The position numbers and the translations under genes are program-made. From Chara braunii (Eukaryota > Streptophyta > Charophyceae > Charales > Characeae), in NCBI GenBank assembly GCA_003427395.1, contig BFEA01000249.1, positions 196,246 to 251,868 of the forward strand: 55,623 nucleotides of DNA, given 5' to 3'. This document shows, in pieces, positions 21,573 to 34,082 of the stretch. Each line of letters begins with the position of its first letter. The stretch's first letter is position 1. The notes under the pieces are model-generated. The model was given only the letters and a program-made list of their open reading frames with translations. It made no database searches and was not told the DNA's origin.

Positions 21573-24117
21573 GCTCGAACTGTCACTCAAACAGCCAACT
21601 CGACTTCACAAAATAGCTCGCAATGCTTCAAAAACCCATTACAATATCTTAGTTTGCTCGATTCTGCGAAGAATCGGGCGAGATTTTCAGGTTCCGCTCT
21701 TCACCATCGCCATTCTCCTGCACAGTATTCTCCTACCAACTCCTCATTTACTAACTTCCTATTACATCTAACTTCATGACCGGACTCGCCCGATATCATA
21801 ACCCCGATTCCTCGTGTTCCCCTGCCCAATTTCATCCACGAACGAGTACAGAACACTCGTTTCCTTTTCTTCTACTCCTCTCCCTCCATATCCCGACGCA
21901 AGCCTTTCCTTCTCTAACCCGCTTTCTACTAACATTTTTCCCAAACTAACATCATAGTCAGTTTCGCCCTACATCAAAACCTTCTTAGCACCTTACCTCT
22001 CGCTCATTTCTACTCAGCATCGGAGGAGGAACCTCCTTCCCATTTCTGCCATATCCACTCACCAGTCCATCTCCACGTACTCACTTTTCTACTAACTTCT
22101 ATTATACTAGTCTAATGCAGAAACTAACTTTTCTCGCGCTAGCCCAAAACATCTAATTCGCATCTTTCCCCGCTCAAAACTATTCACTACCGAGTGAGAT
22201 ATGCCCTCTCTATCCTACCATACTCGTCCCCATCGACCTCCTCTACTTCTTGAATGCACGTGGTGCTGACCTCGGCCAGGTTCATTCCTTCCCGTTTCAC
22301 CTTTTTCCTCACAGCCCGTCGCTCTCCTCCTCGCTCGCAATGCTCTGCGCTGCCCTCGCTCCTGGCTGTCTTCGACATTGAGTGCACCCGGCACGCACCC
22401 GTGCCCAGGTTCACCCTTACTCCCCTTGCTGCCTTTCTGCCTCACTCCCTGCTCCCCCCCACTCCGCTCTTTCCTGGTCGCGAGCCTAGCGCCCGTAGCT
22501 GCGCCGTTTCCACGCCCGACTATCGTGAAAAAAAAAAAATGCGGAGGACTCAACTACTTAGGTACAGCAACCCTCCGCCCCTATACTCTAGCCCGACAAC
22601 CGATCGGCACGTCGGTATGGCCGCGCCCCCTGACTGTTTTCTGCAAATGAATCCATTGCTAAAAGCCCCTTGATCTATCCCCCTTCGATGCTGTGCTGCG
22701 CTGCGCTGCCCGGCCAGCCACCCCGTACAGTCTCCGCACTCGTCCCCTCTCTACACATGTAGCATCCGGTGCAGTTTCCCGCCCCGGTTCACTCACCCCG
22801 TCATTGCCTCTTCCCGGTCTGCTCCTTTGGTCCGAGTCTGTCGGGCGGAATCGGCCACTACCTCGGGCCAATAGCGGCGGCCCACAGATAGACGAAGACC
22901 ACGGAAGCGAGGGCGCGGGCCTACTGCAGGCCCGAGACACGGCTCCAGGCGGAGCAATCTCAATATAGATCTTTAGAGGTAGTAGCAAATTTTCAACTGA
23001 ATCATGAGAACCAAAGTGGGGGAAAGGCTCGCGCGGCTAATTTATGTAGCCTGCGGCATACCCTGATGCATGGCCCAACCCTTTTTTGCGTGTCACAGGC
23101 ACGCGCACCCTCAAGCTCCTCACGACAGATCATGGCGGGGTGGTCGGCACATCCGCAAAAGGTCCGCGCCACCCGAATTTTTTTAATTTTTTTTCTTTTT
23201 TTCTCGTGGGCTAATTATCCACCGGCTTACGTGCACGTCGAACTCCTCGGTCCGTGTTTCAAGACGGACAAGGTCGAGGGAACTTCGCCGGCATTTCAAG
23301 CACGCCTGAATCCCCAGGTCAACCAAAAGGGGCGTGCGCTCAAGGTCCTCGACTACCGTGACGGCCATCCATGGCCGGTGTCATGCCCTACTTACGAAAA
23401 GGCAAAACATAAAGTTAAATAATAACGGCAACAAATAATAATTAGAAAAAAAACTCGAAAAAAACAAGCGCTCGCTCCGTCCCGACACCGCCAATAATAA
23501 TTAGAAAAAAAACTCGAAAAAAACAAGCGTTGGTTCCGTCCCGACTCGTGCCACTCTAATGTTTCCGCGTCGTCGACTGCAAACCAAGGGAGATAGCCCC
23601 ACCGGGCTCTCCGCGCTATTCCAATATTCTTGCGCTGTCGCCACTCCGCCTCGATCCCTGAATCTCTATAACGAAAATCTGACGTCGTAACCGCCAGTGC
23701 TAGGCCAAGGCTGGATTTGGCTCCGACAGATCCGTAAATAAACGGACACCACACAATGCGCGGGCCTACAGAAAACACTTCAAGGCTTCCTCATTGTCGA
23801 TGTCGTTCTCTGTACGTACGTATAGGTCCCAGACAAACACATCAATCAACGAGACGTAATCTTTTTAATCCATGTTTAATTAGAAGAGAAATTCCGTTCG
23901 GCGATGACGCCGACTCTTTAGTCATCAACAAATAAAAGATCACGCGCGCCTCAAAAATCCGTGCGCCGACACACTCTTTATCGTAGTCAACCATCAGTCG
24001 GATAGACAACGAACCCTGCCGCGATTCGTGCGGTGTATTTAATTTATAAACCAAAACTTTTGTCTGCCACTTGAAAAAACTAGGGCGGATAGCCTTGTAA
24101 GGGTATTCGCGCCGACA

Positions 24118-25183
24118 CCATGTGCTGTTTCAGTCCAGTCCAGTCCTGCTCAGTACAACTGTCGGTACCCTGCCAATCCAGTCCAGTCCAATCTGTCCGT
24201 TGGGATTTGCCTTAGTTGCAATCTCTATTCTGGATCATTCTGCATTTGTATATTTTGGAGTACGTGCGTGTTGAGTCTGCGTTGGAGTTGCGCTGTCCCT
24301 TTCGACTCCATCTCCATCTCCCCCATCCTCATCCCTTTGTCTTGATCCTGATAGACCACCTTCCCGGTGGGTCCGTCACAAAGTATTTGTCAACCGTCTT
24401 TTCATAGTACCTTAGTTTTATATATCTATATCTTTATGGTCATATCTAAACTGTGGGTTATGACGGCCTTTGATTCCTGGTCAAGTAAGACTATCTATTC
24501 AATGCGTGGCTTATCACCTTATAAGGTAAAGAACCGTTTGTATTTCTGATATGCGTCGGCAATAAGGACGTAAATGATAGTTGTATGTAGTAAAGTTCAT
24601 GAATCCTGGTGTTTAATCTTTTCAATCTTGATTTTTATAAAGTGTAGTTACAAATAAGCTTAATTATCAGGGTCATGTCTTGACCTTGCCTTTGAGTTAC
24701 TTTTCGTGAAAAATAAGAAAATTTTAGTAATGTGGTTTCATTAGACGGAAATTGTGAAAGAATTGATTCCGACATCCTCATATAGTCACAAAGGTTAATA
24801 TGAGTATGAATCCCCAATCCATGTGAGATTTATAACATGAGTATGTCAAATATCTCATAGATACCTCTGTCGTAGACCCTAGTATAGATAGTATCGTTAA
24901 CAACAATGTAAAACTATAATAGTCATCTTAGGCGGTATTTTAAACGGTCATGGTGTAATTGATAAGAGTAAACACTCTTACATGTTGATACTAGGGAGAC
25001 ATTGATACTTGTTTACCCTTTATATATATTGCACATAATATTGTTGTCTTACCTTCTTATGTCATACAAACCAATGTAATCTGCTAATTGCAAGCGAGTT
25101 AGTAGCAATACTTATGACATTGGGGATGCAAGGATGAAAGGAGGGAAGTTTTAGAAGCGGATCGCATGATAATCTTCAAAACA
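24118..25183 (+). repeat. Probable R/U5 remainder of the E2 5' LTR
   Basis: AT-rich, no coding sequence. It ends ...TTCAAAACA directly before a primer-site-like TGGTATCA. E1 begins right beside it at 24117, so E1 may have inserted into this LTR; the first bases CCATG are a candidate target duplication that cannot be checked here. A tract of GTCCAGTCCAGTCC repeats lies at 24138-24196. A TATA-like run is at 24418-24432. Confidence 0.35.
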
Positions 25184-25197
25184 TGGTATCAAAGATG
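25184..25197 (+). promoter_or_regulatory. Weak primer-binding-site candidate (initiator Met type)
   Basis: TGGTATCAAAGATG matches the start of the plant initiator tRNA-Met primer site (TGGTATCAGAGC) at its first eight bases and at AG, then diverges. It directly follows an ACA end. It differs from the tRNA-Asp site of E1 although the internal regions are related, which lowers confidence. Confidence 0.3.
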
Positions 25198-27944
25198 TTA
25201 CTCGTAATCCATATGTTTATTACGACATATTGTTCAACACATCGTGTGATGTCTACATCTAAGTTTACATCCACCTCTGTTTAAATCATCAGTTGACTTT
25301 CCATATCAGTCATGCGTTATTGTTCTGTATTCATATTAAATTATAAGTAACATTATCATTCCCAATTGGCAACGAACTTTGTATTATCACATTCGTGTGT
25401 TCTTAAAACACTCATATGCAAGTTTTACTTGTCATCTCTGATGTTATCTCTTGCTTTGATCTGAGTTTTGTCACCTGCTTAAATTATTAGCTTGACAATT
25501 TTTTTATCAATTGTTTAATATATAATGTCAATGAATGTTATACAAGTGAGATGACACTATATTTCCTGCTCACAATCCTAGTCTATCCTCAATGCGCTTG
25601 AATTTGTTTTGATAGTTGTAGTGTGACAATGATCTCCAATAATCTATGACTATTAGAGTAAATTGGAGAACCATATCGTAACGTGAACATCTCATGAGCA
25701 TGTTTTTTCTCCTTTAAAGTGACTCAAGGACTAATAGGATGCGTCATCTTCATTTGAAGCGACATGTCAACCCAAATAACTGAACTGATTTGCATGGCTA
25801 GCAATATCGTGAAAGATATTTAAGCCATGAGGAGCAGATAAGGGAATAATTAACTCAATCTTACTTTATTTATACTTATGTCCGATCAATTTTCATGCTC
25901 GATAGGCCAACAATTCCCGTTATTATTTCACCTCTACATAGTTTCCGCATAGCATTGCACTCATCATAATTTTCTTAATCACATAGGCGTACTGTATTAG
26001 CTTATGTATTGAACCACGACAACTCTTACCCATTAACTTTTACTTGTTGTACTCTTTCAAGTATTATTTTACTTGTGCATAAAGGTTCGTTCATTGTATC
26101 GCCTAAGTTACACAAGTTAGGAACCGACAAGATAAGAGAAAGGCGACAAGAGAAGGTCCCTAAATAGGTCTATTACAAAAGGAAGAGAAGGATTCAGGGA
26201 CGAAAAATGAGAAAAGAAAAGAGAACGAAGATGATATGAGATTGTATCGTTTTGGGGATGACTGACAAAATTATATGGTCTTCCCTGATTAAAATAACTT
26301 AGTTATATTGCGAGGAATACTATATCCTTCCTTACCATGTTTTAAGTTTGTTTTCTGTATTTTTTCGACGATAGGTTATTTTCCTTCTATCTTCATCTTA
26401 TCTCATTCTTGATACTTAATTTTTTTTCTTCAATTGCCTCGCCTTGCTTTCACCACCATCGTACGTATCTGATTCACCCTTCATTTTGTAAGTCGTACCA
26501 AGGGATCATTACTTATGTATTATGCTTACACTTTTCTTTCTATGTTATAACAATTTATGCGAGTTTTATCTCTTACCCATCATATAATGGAATTGTCTGA
26601 AAGGCAACCATAGTGAGTTCACGTATTGGTTATCCTGAGCTAACAAGACTTGTTCTAATGAGACTTGAATCTTTAATCCATACCACTTTGAAAAATTTAA
26701 AAAGGATTAAATCAGATTGATTCAGTGACGGTTTTTAATACCAGTGAGAGTTTCGTCACTGTTATATTTATCATGAACAACGATAAAGGATTTCACAGGG
26801 GAAAGGAAAGGAAGATGATGCTTATTGTTACCTCTTTTTTTTAGGTTGAAGAATGTGTGTGAATGTCGAATAGACTTTTTAAGCCAATGAACAAATATAT
26901 AGTTCTTAGGCATCCTACTTAAAGACTATGTGCGTTTGCGAGGTCATCTGTCATATAATTTAAGTATAAGATTGTAAATTAAACAAACCCTATTAGTCAT
27001 TGCTTAGATAGTCTAACGAGATCATAAAATTTTTAAAATTATTTAATATAAGTCTTAATGATAGACTCGGTCTCTCGACGATAGTCTAACTTTGAAGTTT
27101 GTGTAGCGTATGATTTCATGATTATCTGCTTGAGATAGCAGTCCTCTCCAAGAGTCTACTTAATATAATTAGATTATGACAATATTTACTTAAGAATTAA
27201 CTAATTCATAAAATTGTAATGATAAAAAGTTGTGCGCTTCAGTATAATAAGTGCATTTAAGAGGTAGAGAACGATTGTATATCATGATTTATCAAAGTAC
27301 AAAAGAGTATTCGCATTCAACACATTTTAAAAAGCAAACTTGGGGTGTATATGACATTATAGTCTTGAAAACCAATTATAATTATAGTGTGCGATGATAT
27401 GAGTACATAAATGAAATAAAGATTAGCAATAATGTTTTTAGTTGTCTCAACAGTTAAAGACCGACCATGTAGTAGAGATATGATTATAAAATTATGACAA
27501 TGTGGTATAGGGTTTGATTAAGAAGGTTGATTATAAGATGAATAATTAACCCTTAGAAGGTCATGAGATACAAAATTAATTATTTTGTCATCCACTTTGT
27601 GACTGACTTATCTTTAGTGATGACGAGTACTACAAATGTATTTTTCGTTTGAGGTTATGTATCCATTTGAGGTTATGTATTACATAGTATGAGAATAAAT
27701 TAGTTTTAGAGTGGTTGCATAAAAATTATAGTAAGATTACATGAGTCTTGAAGCTATATGACTGAACTCGGACCTTGAAGATCATTCAGCCCTTGAAATT
27801 GTATCGTATAAAGCATGAATATAAGGTGATCTATTGAAATAACTATCTTTTTTTAAAGGACACCGAATATAATCGACGTATGAGGGTGTCAACTTAAGGG
27901 TTATCCCACTCTTTGAATTACAGTATTATATAAAAAGTGACACA

Positions 27945-29242
27945 ACTATTTATTCTTACTATGATAAATATCTACGAATGGGTATGCATGAACGTACGAG
28001 GGAATGAATGATTTATGTTTTAGGTAACGTATGGTTGTATGTTTTGTTCTTTGTTGGATGAAATTTGAACTTATTATATATATTCGATGACTGCTTAGTG
28101 ATTGATTGTGTCTCTCTGAATAGGTTTATAAATCACTCCTTCAATGCGGGTAAAACGACTGTATGAAATCTATGTTCGGCATGAGACCGAAGGTGAATGG
28201 AGTGACCAACCTTCGAAAATAAAAAATTATATCAAAGGAGGTCAACATGCAGAATTCGTCCGTTGGAAGATTGCAACGTTGATTGATACTTTTGTTTGAA
28301 ATCGTTTGAAGAAAGTATAGTTAAGTCTCATAGGTGGTAGTGAGACTCGCGTCGGAATTATGTTCATGGTCCATTGTGAGATACTGTCACTTTTTCTTGT
28401 ATATGACTACACTATCATCGAAGGGGAGGAGGATGTTAAGGACCTCGTTAGGACACTGTCTATAGGGGAAGCGACTGCTGACCGCCATGAATGAAGGAAT
28501 TGTTACCAAACCTTTTCTCGAGCAAGGTCATCTCATCTTTATAGTCTAACCAACCTTGAGCATGTGAGATGTGGTCGTCCGACTCTGCTGACTGAAAACT
28601 AATGGGGTTTCAGCATTGAAACCGGAGGAAATGTGGTGAGACTGAGTTCTAGAGTGACACTCAGGATCAAAGATGTTATCCCTTTGGAAGGATTATACCA
28701 CCATTCGATACAATATACCTCTATTAAGCCTAAAAAAACATTAAATATTATCTCATCTTTATTGTTATTTTTGTAACGTCATTGTGAATTTTCGTGTAAA
28801 GTTTCATTGTAACTATCGTTCATTGTTAATGAAAGTTATAGTTTCGAACATCTCTTTGTAATATTATTTACTAATTGAAGTTATATTCTTTGTTTACGGC
28901 AGGAGAATGTCATTTACATTTGTATTGTAAAGTTTCGTAAGAACAAGAGCAAAACTCTAAGTACAGTGACAAGTTGTTTATGACATGTTTCTTTATTGAT
29001 GATATCGATATGGATGACGAAATTTGATTTTGGTTCTGTCGACTGCCTTCGAGAAGGCTTAAACATTCTTAAGCATTGTCAGCTTACTACTCGGATCCGA
29101 GTGTTATGCATATATTCGTGCATTGTATTATTCATTTCATTATTATTATAATCATCGAAGACAAAACCTAGGATTCAGTATGAGGACGACCTAAATTAAG
29201 TTTTTACATTGAATCTTATAATTATTTGGACCCTCAAGTCAT
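27945..29242 (+). repeat. Duplicated segment D2, copy a (E2 leader)
   Basis: A 1298-base segment matching 35040-36337, which has the same length. Part of it is the leader module shared with E1. ORFs within it are short and differ between the copies. Confidence 0.85.
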
Positions 29243-29509
29243 GAATATTGGGCAGGCATGAGAAAGGTTCCCTGCTTGGAAAGACATCAGAGACATGTCT
29301 CGAAAAGACGTCGCTCATTCCTTTATGAGGTAGTCTGAGATAAACCTTTGAGATCTAAAAGATGAACTCACTCGGAATATTGATGTTTGAAATATATATT
29401 TGTGTCGATGGTGATATGGAAACCAATATTTTCATTTGGGTTTGGGGTAATTCTGTATATTTTGAAAGATTCCCGAGATGTGTGTCTCACTGAGTTGTGA
29501 GTAAGACTT

Positions 29510-29660
29510 GGAGGACACGACCCCTAAAGTGTCAACCTGACGATGATCCTTGTTCATCCCCTAAGTGACAATCTGACGAGGAAAGACTTTTTTTTTATGG
29601 TTTTGGAATAAACATCATTCATCCACGAAGTAGCAACCTGACAAGGATGAAAAATATTTT
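29510..29660. repeat. Three-unit repeat, core AAGTGNCAACCTGACGAGGA (E2)
   Basis: Units near 29520, 29558 and 29617 share the AACCTGACRAGGA block. The last folds well (TTCATCC with GGATGAA); the first two pair weakly. It sits about 0.9 kb before the E2 LTR start, comparable to the E1 repeat at 9290-9400. Confidence 0.45.
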
Positions 29661-31108
29661 TAATGATGTTTTTCTTTTATATCGGATTGAACGTCGTTCA
29701 CTGACTCTAGGTGGTCAGTCCGAGGGACTGAAATTACCAAGCCTATGGTGGAAAATTGACATCGTTGGGACATAACTCCCAGCGTAGGTTGTTGACGAAG
29801 TATACCTAGGTAGCGAACTTTCCGATTTTGGTATAGAGTTGAGACCTGCGGGGTGGCCACCCTTATGAGGGAATCAACTTAGGTCGTTACGGGAGGGGTG
29901 AAATGTAGTATTACCCGTTATTGCACAACCAATACGGGGACAACTGTTAATATAACAACACGGTGGACCACAAATATGGCTTTATCAACCGGACTGTAGT
30001 GGGTTAAGACCAAGACCGTTGGTCCCCTCGGACTTCGGGTAGGATGACAATTTTGATCTTGGTTGAGAACCGCGCCCAAAGGGAAAGGGTCTCTGACTCT
30101 ACGGACAACCAATGAGAATCTAAGAAAAAAGTCTAAAGTTGTGGAGCGGATAAACACTATCTCTTTTGGTTAGTTTCCCGTTGTAGTACGGATCCAGTAT
30201 CCCCGCCATTCCTCTTCGAATTGGATTGAGACATTTTGTGGGAGACGCGGTTTGAAATTCCGACAATGGACGATCAGTCGAGTTATGCCAATCTTAACCG
30301 CATCTCGATTCAGAAGCTCGAATTTGGCAATCCACCCATCAAAGATGCGCTTTGTTTCGGAAAAGGGATTTATCTTCTCTTCCAGAAGAAAAAAAAAAGT
30401 GTATGTATTATATTGTGTTATTCATCTGTCCAATGACAGTATTGATTATTAATGTTTTATCAGTTGACTCGATTTGGGGAGATGATATAAAGGGGTGTTG
30501 CATGAGTTATCTTGACAGACATCCTTAACGTCGAGGACATCGTTTATGGGGTTTGGGAACACTGTCGACACAAATGCCCTTACAAGGGTATTTGCCTATC
30601 TTTTTGCAGTCGATAGAGCGTAGACAACGACTACCATGATGGAGTCGGTCTAAACTAAGAGGTGAGGGTGCTTTATCACTACACCTTGAGACGTACTCCT
30701 CGACCACTAGAGTCGAGGTTGTTAGATGACTGTGAACACTGTCGTCACACACGCAAAGATGAAGAGGGTTAGTAATCAAAACCTTTGACCGCAAAGGTTA
30801 GAGGGTTAGCCAAGAGTGAAGGAGTCACATCGTGAGTGCGACTATGATTTGAAGTTTAATCAGAGTTCTGATTACGTGGGCGAATAGGTTAGAAGGCTCG
30901 AGTTCGTAGACGGTGAGTTGCGTTGGTATATGGCATGGGCGGATCACTGCGCCAACAACCTTAACTAGGCAAACGAACTTAGCCTAAATTTACCTACAAA
31001 CGGGACTTGGGCTCAGAACACTAGATGAATGGGGCCCTGATCCTCTACTTATAACTGGACTGCTCTTACTTTACTCGAAGTAGGAGCTAACCCATTAGGT
31101 TCACGTGC

Positions 31109-31190
31109 GGATTATCAAGCAACAGGTCAAGGGAACGAGCCCACCTTGCCTCCATCATGCCTGTGGATTATCAAGCAACAGGTCAAGGGA
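31109..31190. repeat. 26-bp direct repeat, period 56
   Basis: GGATTATCAAGCAACAGGTC plus AAGGGA occurs at 31109-31134 and 31165-31190 with no mismatch. No known role. Confidence 0.8.
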
Positions 31191-31767
31191 CTTTAGGCCA
31201 GCCCTACGAGGGCCGCTATTTCATGCAACATCCGATAGGGTGGGAGTCGAACCCGTGTCTTCATAATCATAGTAGAGTAGTCGGTAGTTAAAGTTAGACC
31301 GTGTTGAAATCTTATCGTAGTATTACCATGACAAGTGGCACAACGGGTTAGTTAGCCGTTACATTCTCTTATTTTATTATAATTAAGTTTTATCTAGGCT
31401 ACCAGAGTGCCCCGAGACCACTTGCCCGGTTGGGCCACAAGAAAATGAAAAAATAAAAAAATAAAAATTAAATTTTAACTTTATGTTTTATTTTAAATAT
31501 GGTAAAGAATTTCGATATCACCCGGAGACAAAAGTTGTTCAGTTTATTGTTCTGCATAAGATAGTCGTTTTTGGGCTTGTTTTGATTTTTTTTTATTTTT
31601 GTTTTTAACTAGGACCTTCCCTGGTCCTTGCACATTCGGGTCATCCTTGAAAATAGGGTGACCCGGGGGGCCCGACTGGTAGCCTACGTTTTTATTGTTT
31701 TATTATTTTGACAGTTAGATTTTTTTCTTTAATATTTTCTTTTGATTTTTTTTTTGGTTATTCCGTA

Positions 31768-31840
31768 GTTATTTTTGATAGCTCTACGTTAATGAATCTG
31801 TTGTCGAATTGACGACAGATTCATGGAAAAGGAAAAATAA
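31768..31840. other. Two-tier hairpin
   Basis: Inner arms ATGAATCTGTTGTC and GACGACAGATTCAT (31792-31805, 31811-31824) pair with one G-T around GAATT. Outer arms GTTATTTTT and AAAAATAAC pair perfectly. It is not a terminator in any system I can name; possibly a small foldback or structured LTR element. Confidence 0.65.
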
Positions 31841-32124
31841 CGTACCATGCCACTACGACTGAAGTCTTGGTTACCGGCCAGCTTGCGAGGATCTCGACCT
31901 CGAAGTTGTCACTCGAGGGACTCTAAGATCCTAAGTCGAGCGGGAGACGACCTCAAAAAAATGGAGGAAGTGACCACGAGGAGCACGGCCACACACAGGG
32001 AGAATGAGCATTCCGCTATCAAGGAGCACTAGAGTAAAGCGAGGAGGAAAGAGTGCGTGATGCAAAAAAGGGAGATGCTGATAGACATGGTGGTCAGAGG
32101 GAGAAAACACGCATCGAGGAGGGG

Positions 32125-32180
32125 TAACAGTAATAGTAGGAGTGTTAACAGTAGTAGTAGTAGTAGTGGTAGTAATAGTA
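32125..32180. repeat. Impure (TAG)n trinucleotide run
   Basis: AGTAGTAGTAGTAG-type repeats with interruptions. The ORFs running through it (poly-Val on plus, poly-Thr on minus) are by-products of the repeat. Confidence 0.8.
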
Positions 32181-32657
32181 CAAAAAGAAGAAGAACAACA
32201 AGAACAAGAAGTAGAGGAAAGCGAAGGTGTGAATGAGGAAGAGAGAAGGGGACAAGGTGACTCCCCTGTCGCTGTTGGCAATGTTTCGAGCGCGAGTTTT
32301 AGGTTCTTGTACTCGAGATTACTAGGGACTCTCTGCACATGCTTCCGATGGTTGCAGTTTGCGTGGGAAGGGCGAGTCATTCCGGATGGTCCACAAACAA
32401 ATTGTTGCAATGCAGTTCGTATCTCGAGTCGTTTGTCTCGGAGGGCTTCCACGACAACTCACTCATACTGGCGGCGGTCGGGGCTGTTGGGGCTTCTCGA
32501 TATAATGGTGCTGGACGATGGAGTGTTGCCTGCGCCCTTCACTCGTCCTCTTACGATGATTGATGCCTGATCGCCAGCGGTAGTCCTATTGGCGGTCACT
32601 TGTTGGTGGTGACGATGACGGTGTCCATCATCGACTCTCATCTCCAGCACTTTCATC

Positions 32658-32660
<3 letters not shown>

Positions 32661-32708
<48 letters not shown>
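32661..32708. repeat. (GA)n microsatellite
   Basis: An uninterrupted GA run followed by a poly-A run to 32720. The duplicated copy of the flanking segment (from 36362) lacks it, which places the microsatellite at the segment boundary. Confidence 0.95.
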
Positions 32709-32712
<4 letters not shown>

Positions 32713-32725
32713 AAAAAAAAGAGAA

Positions 32726-33660
32726 TAGATAGCACCTGTCTGTCATTGCTTGTTGGGCATAATGCATCTTCCCACGTTCTACTGAAAGATTCATTCTCAT
32801 TTTATACATTTGGAAAGCAGTGGAGTGAGGCATGGTCGCGGTGCCCGTCCTCATGGTCGTAGCAGTAGTGTTCGTCCTCATTATCGTGGTGCTAAATATC
32901 ACGATTGTGGTCGCCTTGAAGCCGTTCTCGTGACGGTGGCCGTCTCTTTCAACGTGGCATAAGTGGCCATTCCTATCTCCATCATGGTATTGGTTGCCGT
33001 TGTTGCTTTATCAGTTTTTTGTTTTTCTATTGTTAATGTAGCCTGAATGACGACCAAATGCGTTCTATGAGAATCGTTGGTGTATTAACTGTCGCAGACA
33101 TATTGAACTAGAGAAGGATGGGTGGTAAGGAAGGAAAAATAATAATAATGAAGTCGAAGGGGAAGAATATAGGAAGAAGAAAGAGCGTTACACACAGTCT
33201 AGAAAGACAGATGATGACAAAGGAAACAACGGGATGATTGAAACACGGGCAACAACGAGAAGACGAGTGCAGCACAGAGAAAGAGCGCTTGTGAGAAGAA
33301 ACGAGTACGATGATTAGGGGAGATTTAGACAACCTCGACAATGAATGATACGATAACGACAAACATCATGACGACCACGACATCATCGGATTTGTTCACA
33401 ACACTGAGACAATGATGACGAAACCGATAACGAAGGAAAGAAAAAAAAAGAAGAAGAAGAAAGAAATTAAGAAGAGGAGGAAGAAGGAGAGGGAATGTCC
33501 ATTAGGTGAGAAAAAGAGTTGTAGTGAGCATGTGGCAACGTGCATATATTTTATTAATCTTTTGTCTGAACCTGACTATTTTCACGACCTAGTACATTTC
33601 TAGAATAAGCAAGGGGGCGTGAGGGTTAAGGTTTCCACTACTACGGCCGACAAATGGAGT
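32726..33660 (+). repeat. Duplicated segment D1, copy a
   Basis: It matches 36362-37303 over about 935 bases with few differences. It includes a purine-rich run at 33430-33495. No coding sequence is supported. Confidence 0.85.
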
Positions 33661-33668
33661 GGGCAGGA

Positions 33669-34082
33669 GGCGTAGATAATACCGGACACCTGCACGACAA
33701 TGGTGTTTAGCCTTGGTGGTCGGCAACCTGACCCGTAGGCCAAGGTGTGGTATAAGGACATCTCTGTAAGAATTTGTTGAGAGTGGGACGCATTTATATG
33801 GGTTTTCGGTATTGACCATACCAGCCTTGGGCGTAGCACTATTGGTTACGGTATTTGACTGTTATGCAGCAGGTTCGTGGATCGAGACCAACCGCAGCGA
33901 ACAAGGGAGCACCAGAGCAGTTTGAAGAAACCAAGGGGTCGAGGGTGTGACGGGATTATCCCCCGTGGTTTTGTTATCGGTCCCGACCCTGGGACCGACT
34001 GGAGGGATAAACGGGTGCCAAAGGTTACAGACCCGTCAAATTGTTATTATTCTCTGTATAGCATCGCGTTCGGTCACGGTGA
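33669..34082 (+). repeat. Conserved LTR island, E2 copy
   Basis: 414 bases matching 40032-40444 and, more distantly, 50390-51125 (split by FB5) and the reverse strand of 7400-7690 and 23560-23760. A shared block reads AGCCTTGGGCGTAGCAC followed by ATTGGTTACG. All copies lie downstream of a TGTCGG-type LTR start in sense orientation. Confidence 0.8.

Larger units (their letters stand above)
1..24117 (-). mobile_element. E1: giant-LTR retrotransposon, gag-only, nested and decayed (runs off left edge)
   Basis: Read on the minus strand, the parts occur in the order of an LTR retrotransposon: 5' LTR (24117-15277), primer-binding site (15274-15257), leader, a broken extra ORF, a broken gag with zinc knuckle, noncoding tail, then a second LTR from 7974 leftward. 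The two LTR starts share TGTCGG and differ at only 5 of their first 61 bases. The internal region is 7.3 kb and I see no protease, reverse transcriptase, RNase H or integrase. A tRNA-Asp primer, very long LTRs and an ORF ahead of gag resemble the plant Ty3/gypsy Athila/Tat/Ogre group; that placement is inference. The far end of the 3' LTR and its target duplication lie outside the window. The LTR distal parts differ strongly, so the two LTRs may come from recombined copies. Confidence 0.75.
15277..24117 (-). repeat. E1 5' LTR, about 8.84 kb
   Basis: On the minus strand it starts TGTCGGCGCG at 24117 and ends GCGCTCGACA at 15277, two bases before the primer-binding site. The termini are imperfect inverted repeats (TGTCGGCGC versus TGTCGAGCGC). 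A TATA-like box lies at 16343-16358, so U3 would be about 7.8 kb and R plus U5 about 1.07 kb. In sense order it holds a terminal palindrome, a conserved island near 23560-23760, a body shared with the other LTRs down to 18919, two stem-loop arrays, then R/U5. It is interrupted by foldback element FB1 (21123-21572). ORFs inside it do not resemble known proteins and look incidental. Confidence 0.75.
25198..30562 (+). mobile_element. E2 internal region, AT-rich and decayed
   Basis: No long ORF is open, and gag or pol cannot be recognised. Two parts align with E1: 28150-28760 with the E1 leader (13600-14130 reversed) and 29860-30562 with the E1 3' internal region (7975-8740 reversed). Just before the LTR lies a purine-leaning stretch GGGGTTTGGGAA (30550-30559), a possible polypurine tract. 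Sequence at 25200-27940 shows nothing I recognise. Confidence 0.5.
30563..34082 (+). repeat. E2 3' LTR start, interrupted, up to FB2
   Basis: Starts TGTCGACAC at 30563 followed by the LTR palindrome. The conserved LTR island reappears at 33669-34082. In LTR-III these two parts are only about 270 bases apart, so about 2.8 kb between (roughly 30840-33660) is probably inserted or expanded sequence. That stretch holds simple repeats, a hairpin at 31768-31840, and a segment duplicated at 36362. No gene is supported. Confidence 0.5.

Noticed and set aside
24118-24122. CCATG as the E1 target-site duplication
   Set aside because: Not claimed as fact because the matching copy would lie left of the window.
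31220-31330. tRNA-like B box (GGGTTCGACTCCC, minus strand)
   Set aside because: No acceptor or anticodon stem could be formed around it; probably chance or a very decayed tRNA-derived piece.
32459-32902. ORF with long Ser-Leu run
   Set aside because: Created by translating the (GA)n microsatellite.
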